Source: Nitrospirales bacterium
Lineage (GTDB): Bacteria > Nitrospirota > Thermodesulfovibrionia > Thermodesulfovibrionales > Dissulfurispiraceae
Assembly: GCA_020846375.1 (NCBI GenBank)
Contig: JADLDZ010000272.1
Coordinates: forward strand, 1 to 6,263
DNA: 6,263 bases
Direction: 5' to 3'
Below, piece by piece: positions 1 through 5,469 of this stretch (positions within the stretch are counted from its first letter, which is position 1; every line of letters starts with the position of its first letter). The translations under genes and the position numbers were made by a program. Below the pieces are notes generated by a model. The model did not search any database. It had not been told where the DNA came from and saw only the letters and a program-made list of their open reading frames with translations.

Positions 1-708
1 CTGATCAAGGTCCTTACCACCCTGAGCAGGCCTGATGCGGGCGTCTGCAGGCTCGACGACATCGATATCGTCGGAAACCCCCTGGAGATCAAGAAACGCA
101 TCGGCGTGGTGCCACAGGAGAACAACCTCGACCGCGAGCTCACCGCCTACGAGAACCTGCTCATCTATGCCATGCTCCACAAGGTGCAGGAAAGAGCGAA
201 GAGGATACGGGAGGCGCTCGAAACGGTCGAGCTGTGGGACCGGAAGGATTCAGTGGTGGATCACTTTTCCGGGGGGATGAAGAGGAGGCTTGTTCTGGCA
301 CGGGCGCTCCTCGGGGACCCCGCAGCCCTCTTCCTGGACGAACCCTCTATCGGCCTCGATCCCCAGATCCGGCACCATATGTGGGACACGATCCGGAAGA
401 TACGCAGGGAGGGCAGGACCGTCGTGATTACCACCCATTATATCGAAGAGGCGGAGGCCCTGTGCGACCGGATCGGCATTCTCTCCCGCGGGCGGCTGAT
501 CGCCCTCGGCACCCCCGCCGAGCTGAAAGCCTGCGTGGGCGACTATGTAATGGAGTTTGTGAACGGGGAGGGAAAGAGTATCCAAACGGTATGCAGGAGC
601 CACGAGGAGGCGCTCAACAGCGCCCGTCAGATCCTTTCCCCGGTGACGGTCAGGCGCTCGAATCTCGAGGATGTCTTCATCCAATTGACGGGAGAGCGCA
701 TCGAATGA
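1..708 (+). CDS. ABC transporter ATP-binding protein (5' partial), ABC-2 exporter type
   Basis: This is the nucleotide-binding subunit of an ABC exporter. It hydrolyses ATP on the cytoplasmic face to drive the membrane partner encoded directly downstream. The reading frame is open from base 1, so the start and the Walker A loop lie outside the window; 235 residues are visible. Counting from the first visible codon, they show the Q-loop (VVPQENN, Q39), the ABC signature FSGGMKRRL (89-97), Walker B ALFLDEP (109-115, catalytic Glu114), the D-loop SIGLD and the switch histidine in TTHYIEEAE (His146). The tail NLEDVFIQLTGE is typical of the DrrA/NodI/CcmA-like family. The signature begins with Phe where Leu is usual, which is a common tolerated change. 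The stop overlaps the permease start (ATGA), so the two are almost certainly translated together. The substrate cannot be read from the sequence; drug, lipid or polysaccharide precursor export are all possible. Confidence 0.95.
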   Translation: MIKVLTTLSRPDAGVCRLDDIDIVGNPLEIKKRIGVVPQENNLDRELTAYENLLIYAMLHKVQERAKRIREALETVELWDRKDSVVDHFSGGMKRRLVLARALLGDPAALFLDEPSIGLDPQIRHHMWDTIRKIRREGRTVVITTHYIEEAEALCDRIGILSRGRLIALGTPAELKACVGDYVMEFVNGEGKSIQTVCRSHEEALNSARQILSPVTVRRSNLEDVFIQLTGERIE

Positions 709-1454
709 GATTCACGATGGAGTGGTACCCTCTCTTCCTCCGGGAGATCCTTCTGTTCCGGAGGAAGCTCCTGCGCATGGGATATCTCTTTTCCGCGATG
801 ATGGTGCCCATCATCTACCTGCTCACTTTCGGGTTCGGCCTCGGGAGGAATATCTCCATCGGCGGCATGGACTATCTCGGGTTCCTGATTCCCGGGTTGG
901 TGGCCATGAGCTCCATGAACAACTCCTATACCTGGGTGGCGAGCGCCCTGAACCTGAACCGGCTCTATTTCAAGACCTTCCAGGTTTTCGTCCAGTCGCC
1001 CATCCGGCCGTCGTCCATCATGGCGGGCGAGGTGCTCGCCGGCATGGTGAAGGGGCTCTTCGCCTCTTTCCTGATCATCGCGGTGGGGCTCATCGCCTCT
1101 CCCTCCTTTGCCGTTACGCCTCTCTTCCTGCTCACTCTTCTGATTAACTGCTTCCTCTTCGCGAACATGGGCGTCATCACCGGCATGCGGACCAAGTCCC
1201 ACGAAGACACCGCCACCTACTCGAACTTTTTCATCCTTCCCATGGCGTTCTTCAGCGGCACCTTCTTCCCTGTTGACAGGATGCCTGTTTTCTTCAAGCC
1301 CTTTGTGTATCTTATGCCCCTTACCCATACCAATATCCTCATCAGGAAAGCATCGCTGGATACCGAGGGGCTGGTATCCCTCCTGGTGCTGCTCCTGTAT
1401 GCGGCGGGCTTTTTCCTCTACGGCTCGCGGCTGATCAAGGAGTACAGCGAATAG
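705..1454 (+). CDS. ABC-2 type transporter permease
   Basis: This is the membrane subunit of the exporter, 249 residues, the usual length for a DrrB/NodJ-like ABC-2 permease. About six hydrophobic segments can be seen, near residues 26-46, 57-75, 110-133, 136-160, 174-190 and 223-240. A short amphipathic N-terminus (EWYPLFLREILLFRRK) is typical of the coupling region. The conserved ABC-2 signature before the last helix is present: NFFILPMAFFSGTFFPVDRMP (about 174-194), then PLTHTNILIR. I chose the ATG at 705 because it overlaps the ATPase stop in ATGA and has GGGAG at 690-694, although the 10-base spacing is long. The ATG at 717 (MEWYP) is the alternative. The protein should pair with the upstream ATPase as a homodimeric or A2B2 transporter in the inner membrane. 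No accessory protein or substrate-defining gene is visible. It ends 28 bases before the convergent nifS gene. Confidence 0.93.
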   Translation: MRFTMEWYPLFLREILLFRRKLLRMGYLFSAMMVPIIYLLTFGFGLGRNISIGGMDYLGFLIPGLVAMSSMNNSYTWVASALNLNRLYFKTFQVFVQSPIRPSSIMAGEVLAGMVKGLFASFLIIAVGLIASPSFAVTPLFLLTLLINCFLFANMGVITGMRTKSHEDTATYSNFFILPMAFFSGTFFPVDRMPVFFKPFVYLMPLTHTNILIRKASLDTEGLVSLLVLLLYAAGFFLYGSRLIKEYSE

Positions 1455-1460
1455 GGGGGC

Positions 1461-1482
1461 TTCCCGGGACGGGGAGCGGGAA
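1461..1482. terminator. Small hairpin in the convergent gap between permease and nifS
   Basis: A perfect 6-base inverted repeat, TTCCCG (1461-1466) and CGGGAA (1477-1482) with a 10-base loop, fills most of the 28-base gap between two converging genes. It has no T-run on either strand, so it is not a standard intrinsic terminator. By position it could protect the 3' ends or weakly stop transcription from both sides. Confidence 0.35.
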
Positions 1483-2685
1483 TCAGGTGGAAGAGGAGGC
1501 GCATTGGGATGCCTTCTCCGCCGCCAACTTTTCGCGGCCGTACGGCGAAAGCGCCCGCAGCTCTTTGATGATGGGCGGCAGCACCCCGATCACCCTGTCG
1601 ATCTCCTCCTCGGTGTTGTACCGGCTCAGGGAGAAGCGCACCGAGCCGTGCATGGCGGTGAAAGGCACTCCCATGGCCCGGAGAACGTGGCTCGGCTCGA
1701 GGGAGCCCGAGGTGCAGGCAGAGCCGGAGGAGGCGCAGATGTCGTATTCATCGAGCCGCAGGAGGATCGCCTCCCCTTCAACATACTCGAAACTGATATT
1801 GGTGGTATTGGGCAGGCGGTGCCCGGTATCTCCGTTGATCCGCGGGTCGGGGCACGATTCCATAAGGGTCTGCTCCAGTTTATCCCTGAGGCGGGTCAGG
1901 TAAGGCACTTCGGATTCCAGGTTTTCCGCAGCGAGCTCGCAGGCTTTGCCCAGGGCGATGAGGGAGGCGGTGTTTTCCGTCCCTGCCCTCCTTCCGTGCT
2001 CCTGGTGTCCTCCGATGATATACGGGGAGAAGCGCGTGCCCTTCCGCACGTAGAGCGCTCCCACCCCCTTGGGCGCATGCAGTTTGTGGCCGGAAAGGGA
2101 GAGCATGTCCACCGGGAGCTTCTTCAGGTCGATGGGGATCTTCCCCACCGCCTGCACCGCATCCGTATGGAAAAGAACGCCCCTTTCACGGAGGACCGTT
2201 CCGATCTCCTCGACCGGGAAGATCACCCCTGTCTCGTTGTTGGCATACATGATGGATACGATGGCGGTATCGTCATCGAGGGCTTTGTAAAAGGCCTCCA
2301 TGTTGAGCCTTCCCTTGCTGTCCACCGGGATATAGGTAGCGCGGTAGCCTTTGCGCGCCAGGTACTTGCAGAAGTTGTAGACGGCGGGGTGCTCCACGCG
2401 GGTGGTGATTACGTGGCGCTTCTGGGGATAAGTCTCCAGGGCGCTCATAATGGCGGTGTTGTCGCTCTCGGTGCCGCAACTGGTGAAGACGATCTCTTCC
2501 GGCTCCGCGCCGAGAAGGGCGGCGACCTTCGCCCGTGCTTCCCGTACCTTTACGCCGAGCTGCCCCCCAAAGGTGTGCATGCTTGAGGGGTTGCCGTAGA
2601 GCTCCCTCAGATAGGGGAGCATCTCTTCGAGAACTTCGGGGGCGACGGCAGTGGTCGCGTTGTTGTCGAGATAGATGGGTTTCAC
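1483..2685 (-). CDS. nifS: Cysteine desulfurase NifS (class I, PLP-dependent)
   Basis: NifS converts L-cysteine to L-alanine and carries the released sulfur as a persulfide for Fe-S cluster assembly on NifU. It is cytosolic, 400 residues, the normal family length. Visible motifs: N-terminal IYLDNNATT (4-12), the PLP-stacking His99 in RVEHPA, YANNETG (147-153), PLP-contacting Asp175 and Gln178 in HTDAVQAVGK, the Schiff-base Lys201 in LSGHKLHAPKG, and GRRAGTEN (231-238). The catalytic Cys324 lies in ASSGSACTSGSLEPSHVL, the long flexible loop of class I NifS/IscS rather than the class II SufS loop. The start is GTG at 2685. It overlaps the nifU stop as GTGA and places the first residues just before the conserved YLDNNATT; the longer open frame to 2778 lies inside nifU. 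The C-terminus is a short polar tail ending SQCASSST with an extra Cys395. NifS rather than IscS is favoured because of the adjacent three-domain NifU. Confidence 0.95.
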   Translation of the reverse strand: MKPIYLDNNATTAVAPEVLEEMLPYLRELYGNPSSMHTFGGQLGVKVREARAKVAALLGAEPEEIVFTSCGTESDNTAIMSALETYPQKRHVITTRVEHPAVYNFCKYLARKGYRATYIPVDSKGRLNMEAFYKALDDDTAIVSIMYANNETGVIFPVEEIGTVLRERGVLFHTDAVQAVGKIPIDLKKLPVDMLSLSGHKLHAPKGVGALYVRKGTRFSPYIIGGHQEHGRRAGTENTASLIALGKACELAAENLESEVPYLTRLRDKLEQTLMESCPDPRINGDTGHRLPNTTNISFEYVEGEAILLRLDEYDICASSGSACTSGSLEPSHVLRAMGVPFTAMHGSVRFSLSRYNTEEEIDRVIGVLPPIIKELRALSPYGREKLAAEKASQCASSST

Positions 2686-2694
2686 CTTTCCTCC
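2682..2694 (-). promoter_or_regulatory. nifS ribosome binding site and GTGA overlap inside the nifU end
   Basis: On the minus strand GGAGG (2694-2690) lies four bases before the GTG start at 2685, and GTG overlaps the nifU TGA stop (2684-2682). This fixes the nifS start and implies translational coupling, so NifU and NifS are probably made in linked amounts. Confidence 0.8.
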
Positions 2695-3515
2695 ACCACA
2701 AGGTCGCCGCTCACCAGTTCCCGCAGCTTCTCCTCGATCCCTTTTACGGTGACTCCCCCCATGGGACAGGCCACGCACATGGCGCGCAGGGCGACGATGA
2801 CTTTATTCCCCTCCACATCCAGCAGCTCGACGTCTCCGCCGTCCGCCTGGAGGCGCGGACGTATCTCTTTTTCGAGCACGTCCTGGATGAGGGCGATCTT
2901 CTGGATGTTGGTCAGTTTCTTCGGCTCCCGAGGCCTCTCCGCAGCCTGCTTCAGGGACCAGATCTCCCGGAGGATGGCTTCGATGTCAGGAATGCAGGAT
3001 CCGCACCCCCCTCCTGCCTTCGTGTAATTGGTGACGTCGGCGACGGTGGTGAGACGGTTCTCGATGATGACCTTCCGGAGCTTCTCCTCGGTCACGTCGA
3101 AGCATTTGCAGACGACTCTTTCCCCGGACTCCGGGAGCGGTACCACTCCGCGGTAGCTCGCAATGGCCGACTCCAGCGCCTCCCTGCCCATGACGGAGCA
3201 ATGCATCTTCTCGTCGGGCAGCCCCCCCAGGAAGTCGGCGATATCCTTGTTGGACAGCTTCAGCGCCTCCTCCAGTGTCTTCCCTTTCACCAGTTCGGTA
3301 AGGGCGGAGGAGCTCGCGATGGCGGAGGCGCAGCCGAAAGTCTGGAATTTGGCGTCTGCGATCCTGCCCGTTTCCTTATCGATCTTGAGGGTGAGCTTGA
3401 GCGCATCGCCGCAGGTGATGCTCCCCACCTCGCCCACGGCATCGGGGCTCTCTATCTCCCCAACGTTTTTCGGGTGAAGAAAGAATTCTTTCACTTTTTT
3501 CGTATATTCCCACAT
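2682..3515 (-). CDS. nifU: Fe-S cluster assembly scaffold NifU, three-domain form
   Basis: NifU is the cytosolic scaffold on which Fe-S clusters are built with sulfur from NifS and then handed to target proteins. All three domains are seen in 277 residues. The IscU-like N-terminal domain (about 1-125) has cluster ligands Cys35, Cys62 and Cys106, with Asp37 in TCGDALKL and the NifU-type GLPDEKMHCSVMG. The central BFD-like [2Fe-2S] domain (about 133-185) has ligands Cys136, Cys138, Cys171 and Cys174 (VCKCFD and GGCGSC). The C-terminal Nfu domain (about 203-277) has DGGDVELLDVEG and the CxxC pair Cys247/Cys250 in MCVACPMGG. Every cysteine known to matter in Azotobacter NifU has a counterpart here. 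The IscU-type LPPVK chaperone site is absent, which suggests no need for HscAB (inference). The ATG at 3515 starts the conserved WEYTKKVKEFFLHPKN; only a weak purine stretch precedes it and no Shine-Dalgarno. With no nitrogenase genes nearby, a general Fe-S role is likely. Confidence 0.97.
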   Translation of the reverse strand: MWEYTKKVKEFFLHPKNVGEIESPDAVGEVGSITCGDALKLTLKIDKETGRIADAKFQTFGCASAIASSSALTELVKGKTLEEALKLSNKDIADFLGGLPDEKMHCSVMGREALESAIASYRGVVPLPESGERVVCKCFDVTEEKLRKVIIENRLTTVADVTNYTKAGGGCGSCIPDIEAILREIWSLKQAAERPREPKKLTNIQKIALIQDVLEKEIRPRLQADGGDVELLDVEGNKVIVALRAMCVACPMGGVTVKGIEEKLRELVSGDLVVEER

Positions 3516-3521
3516 AGTTTC

Positions 3522-3550
3522 TTTTTACCACAGAACAGGGGGGAAGTCAA
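3522..3550 (-). promoter_or_regulatory. Possible nifU promoter just upstream of the start codon
   Basis: Read on the minus strand, TTGACT (3550-3545; five of six to the sigma-70 -35 consensus) is 17 bases from TAAAAA (3527-3522; four of six to the -10). A start of transcription 6-8 bases further on would fall at 3516-3514, on or next to the nifU ATG, giving a leaderless or nearly leaderless message. Upstream there are only 70 bases after ilvA, with no terminator, so readthrough is also possible. The -10 is mediocre and this is a candidate only. Confidence 0.35.
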
Positions 3551-3585
3551 CGAAGCGGGTCTTCCTTTTGGCGCGTGATCTCCTT

Positions 3586-4794
3586 CTACTCCGTCCGCTC
3601 CCGGCATTCCCCTGCCAGGACGAATCCGGCGGCTTGAATGGCGTCGGCGATTTTCCGGAGGTGCTCCTGTCCCCGGGTTTCGAGGGTGAAGATGACAAGG
3701 GTCTTTCCGATGGGTACGTCCTCCGCAAGGCGGTCGTGGACAACATGGAGGATGTTTCCCCCCAGGTCTGCGATAAGCCCCGAGAGCCGGTGCAGGCTTC
3801 CGGGGATATCGTTGACGACTGCATTCAGGACGCCGATCCTGCCGCTCAGGACCATGCTCTTATGAATGATCCTGTCGATGAGCGTAAAATCGATATTACC
3901 CCCGCTCACGATCAGAACGACCTTCTTGCCACGGAAACGGGCGCCCTGTTCGAGCAGTGCCGCCAGGGGGACCGCCCCGGCTCCCTCCACTACCAGCTTT
4001 TTCCTTTCGAGGAAGAGGAGCACTGCCCGTGCGATGGACTCCTCCGATACGGTGACCACATCATCCGCATACTGTCCGATGAGCTCGAAGGTCTTTGTCC
4101 CGATCTTCTCCACGGCGATGCCGTCCGCGATGGTGGGCTGAGGAGGTGCTTCCTGCAGGCATTTCTCATGGAAGGACCGATAGGCGGAAGGGGCTGACGC
4201 GGTCTGCACCCCGATCACTGCAGTCTTCGGGGAGAGGCTCTTGACAGCGACCGCTATTCCCGCGATAAGCCCGCCTCCTCCCACCGGAACAAGGACCACA
4301 TCGGCATCGTGCAGGTCTTCGAGCACTTCGAGACCCACGGTGCCCTGACCGGCGATGATGTCGGCATCGTCGAAAGCGTGGATGAAGGCGTACTCTTTCA
4401 GCGAGAGGGCATACCGCAGCGCGTCCGAAAAGGATTCACCGTGGAGGACCACTTCCGCCCCATAGCCTTTCGTTGCCTCCTGTTTCACCAGGGATGCGGT
4501 GCGGGGCATAACGATCTTTGCCGTGATTCCCTGTCTTCCGGCGGCATAGGCGACGCCCTGGGCATGATTTCCCATGGAGGCGGCGACGACCCGCAGGGGC
4601 TTGCGGCTGATTAGGGTGTTGAAAGCGCCCCTTACCTTGAAAGATCCTGTTTTTTGAAGATTTTCCGCCTTCAGCCAGATTTCGGAGCCGAGGAGGCCGC
4701 TGAAGGAATTGGAGTAGACGAGAGGGGTGCGGTGGATGTGGGGAGACACCACAGCGAGGGCCTTCCTGATGGAGGACAGGGTAACGGGTACCAT
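3586..4794 (-). CDS. ilvA: Threonine ammonia-lyase (threonine dehydratase), ACT-domain form
   Basis: This PLP enzyme deaminates L-threonine to 2-oxobutanoate and ammonia, the committed entry to isoleucine synthesis; many members also act on serine. The 402 residues match the medium-length family: a fold type II catalytic domain (about 1-310) and one C-terminal ACT domain (about 318-395, beginning RIGVLNAVVNDIPGSLHRLSGLIADLGGNI). The PLP-binding Lys53 is in KTGSFKVRGAF, the phosphate-binding glycine loop is VGGGGLIAG (171-179), and ASMGNHAQG (72-80), VEGAGAVPLA (269-278) and VSGGNID complete the core. Met74 replaces the usual Ala in the SAGNHAQG motif. The ACT domain suggests allosteric control by an amino acid such as isoleucine or valine (family knowledge; ligand not readable). 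The ATG at 4794 is the first start after an in-frame TGA, yet no Shine-Dalgarno sequence precedes it. It lies between an unknown small gene and nifU, all on the same strand. A purely catabolic role is the alternative. Confidence 0.93.
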   Translation of the reverse strand: MVPVTLSSIRKALAVVSPHIHRTPLVYSNSFSGLLGSEIWLKAENLQKTGSFKVRGAFNTLISRKPLRVVAASMGNHAQGVAYAAGRQGITAKIVMPRTASLVKQEATKGYGAEVVLHGESFSDALRYALSLKEYAFIHAFDDADIIAGQGTVGLEVLEDLHDADVVLVPVGGGGLIAGIAVAVKSLSPKTAVIGVQTASAPSAYRSFHEKCLQEAPPQPTIADGIAVEKIGTKTFELIGQYADDVVTVSEESIARAVLLFLERKKLVVEGAGAVPLAALLEQGARFRGKKVVLIVSGGNIDFTLIDRIIHKSMVLSGRIGVLNAVVNDIPGSLHRLSGLIADLGGNILHVVHDRLAEDVPIGKTLVIFTLETRGQEHLRKIADAIQAAGFVLAGECRERTE

Positions 4795-4805
4795 ACTATC
4801 ACTAC

Positions 4806-4811
4806 ATCATA
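4806..4811 (-). promoter_or_regulatory. Possible -10 element for ilvA
   Basis: On the minus strand TATGAT (4811-4806) matches the sigma-70 -10 consensus in five of six bases and ends 11 bases before the ilvA ATG. No good -35 is found 16-18 bases upstream. If active it would give a leader of only about five bases, consistent with the missing ribosome binding site. Weak evidence. Confidence 0.25.
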
Positions 4812-4818
4812 GAAAGGT

Positions 4819-4846
4819 GACCGGTGTCCATAGAAAAATTCCGGTC
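4819..4846. other. Inverted repeat in the gap between the small gene and ilvA
   Basis: GACCGG (4819-4824) and CCGGTC (4841-4846) can pair over a 16-base loop, and a CGCTTTTT run follows on the + strand. On the transcribed minus strand there is no T-run after it, so it is not a terminator of the small gene. It may be an RNA processing or stabilising hairpin, or chance. Confidence 0.3.
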
Positions 4847-4858
4847 GCTTTTTACCGG

Positions 4859-5182
4859 CTAGTTGTACCTCCCTTTCATATAATCCTTTAATTTCAGCAC
4901 GTCCCGTGCCAGGATATCCTCAATTTCGACGGAGTCGCTTTCCTCTTCCGTCTTCTGCGCCTTACCCCTGAGCCATTTCCACATGCCGTCGTCGTCAATG
5001 CCGCAGGGGCTCCCTGCGGCCTCGTATTCCTTCCGCAGGATGGGGTGGATAATCCGGTAATACGAGCTCATCTCGTCTTTGAATTTCTGAAGAATGGGAA
5101 GAATGTCCTTTCCGAACTCGAGTGCCGACTGGCTGATCTGCTCCATGATCTTTCGCAAAATCTCCACATCCGTCTTGTCCAT
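4859..5182 (-). CDS. Hypothetical protein, 107 residues, unrecognised
   Basis: I do not recognise this protein. It is predicted soluble, without signal peptide or membrane segment, and slightly acidic. Residues 2-55 look like two or three amphipathic helices, including EILRKIMEQISQSALEFGKD and YYRIIHPILRKEYEAAG. A turn-rich stretch GSPCGIDDDGMWKWLRGK (57-74) with three successive Asp and two Trp looks like the most constrained part. A charged linker (75-87, KAQKTEEESDS) leads to a last helix near 88-103. The ATG at 5182 is well supported: GAGGGAAGG lies at 5197-5189 with a 6-base spacing, and a promoter candidate sits about 30 bases upstream of the start. The good start signals and clean termination 64 bases before ilvA argue that it is a real gene and first in the ilvA-nifU-nifS block. 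A regulatory or adaptor role is possible, but nothing in the sequence shows it. Confidence 0.78.
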   Translation of the reverse strand: MDKTDVEILRKIMEQISQSALEFGKDILPILQKFKDEMSSYYRIIHPILRKEYEAAGSPCGIDDDGMWKWLRGKAQKTEEESDSVEIEDILARDVLKLKDYMKGRYN

Positions 5183-5188
5183 TGCGCA

Positions 5189-5197
5189 CCTTCCCTC
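5189..5197 (-). promoter_or_regulatory. Ribosome binding site of the 107-residue protein
   Basis: On the minus strand GAGGGAAGG (5197-5189) stands six bases before the ATG at 5182. It is one of the clearest Shine-Dalgarno sequences in the window and decides this start over an overlapping GTG in another frame at 5188. Confidence 0.7.
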
Positions 5198-5212
5198 AAT
5201 CGTATTAAAAAA

Positions 5213-5242
5213 ATTGTATCACACTTTTTTTCTGACCCCCAA
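5213..5242 (-). promoter_or_regulatory. Sigma-70-like promoter candidate for the minus-strand block
   Basis: On the minus strand TTGGGG (5242-5237) is 18 bases from TACAAT (5218-5213), which is preceded by TGA to give an extended TGnTACAAT -10. The spacer contains a run of seven A. Transcription would begin near 5206 and leave a leader of about 24 bases holding the ribosome binding site. The -35 is poor, offset by the extended -10. It could drive the small gene and, by readthrough, ilvA, nifU and nifS. Confidence 0.5.
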
Positions 5243-5345
5243 TCGATTATTTCTGGTGAAGAGGAGCTTTTCCGCGGGAGGGAGAGCCAATGTATCCCGG
5301 ATCCGCTAGCAGGACCGACAAGCGGACCGGAAAAGGAAAAGAATA

Positions 5346-5375
5346 TTGCAAAATGGTCCGGCGAAGTACTATACT
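5346..5375 (+). promoter_or_regulatory. Sigma-70-like promoter candidate for the lipoprotein gene
   Basis: TTGCAA (5346-5351; four of six) is 18 bases from TATACT (5370-5375; five of six). Transcription would start near 5382, giving a leader of about 88 bases. A second -10-like GATAAT overlaps just downstream (5377-5382) without a good -35. Confidence 0.5.
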
Positions 5376-5397
5376 TGATAATCTTTTCAAGGCGTTT

Positions 5398-5427
5398 GCC
5401 CCCCAAGGTGGGGCGTATAGCGTATAC
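5398..5427 (+). promoter_or_regulatory. Leader hairpin and adjoining 13-base palindrome
   Basis: GCCCC (5398-5402) and GGGGC (5410-5414) form a GC-rich stem with a 7-base loop. It is immediately followed by the palindrome GTATA-GCG-TATAC (5415-5427), which also contains a direct repeat of GCGTATA. Both lie within the predicted leader of the lipoprotein gene. The palindrome has the form of a dimeric repressor site; the stem could be an RNA element. No T-run follows, so it is not an attenuator terminator. Function unknown. Confidence 0.4.
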
Positions 5428-5458
5428 AAGGTACACGATAAATATTTTAAAGAGAGGC

Positions 5459-5464
5459 GAGGGG
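5459..5464 (+). promoter_or_regulatory. Ribosome binding site of the lipoprotein gene
   Basis: GAGGGG (5459-5464) lies five bases before the GTG at 5470 and supports that non-ATG start, which is followed directly by the Lys-Lys n-region of a signal peptide. Confidence 0.65.
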
Positions 5465-5469
5465 AAATC

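Larger units (their letters stand above)
5183..5469. other. Divergent intergenic region, 287 bases
   Basis: This gap separates the minus-strand block from the + strand lipoprotein gene. Besides a promoter candidate on each strand it holds a weak inverted repeat TCCGCT (5302-5307) / AGCGGA (5321-5326), a purine-rich stretch at 5321-5345, and a leader hairpin and palindrome near 5398-5427. It contains AT-rich blocks at 5198-5256 and 5436-5452 that stand out from the GC-rich genes. The open frames crossing it show no start signal or family resemblance, so I see no gene here. Confidence 0.6.

Noticed and set aside
234..704. In-frame upstream extension of the permease overlapping the ATPase
   Set aside because: The extension is Arg/Gly/Pro-rich without family similarity and lies in another frame of the ATPase; the ABC-2 permease begins at 705.
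1504..2586. Long + strand open frame (360 residues) opposite nifS
   Set aside because: It mirrors the GC-rich nifS codons, has no ribosome binding site or recognisable domain, and nifS on the other strand is unambiguous.
2535..3578. Long + strand open frame (347 residues) opposite nifU
   Set aside because: Antisense shadow of nifU, which has all expected cysteine ligands; the translated product is low-complexity and unlike any family.
4841..4855. Intrinsic terminator on the + strand (GC stem followed by TTTTT)
   Set aside because: No + strand gene is transcribed into this spot, and on the minus strand there is no T-run after the stem; the 16-base loop is also long.
5382..5469. A c-di-GMP (GEMM) or related riboswitch in the lipoprotein leader
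   Set aside because: The leader has a GC stem, but the conserved GEMM core bases are not present and no second paired arm is visible.
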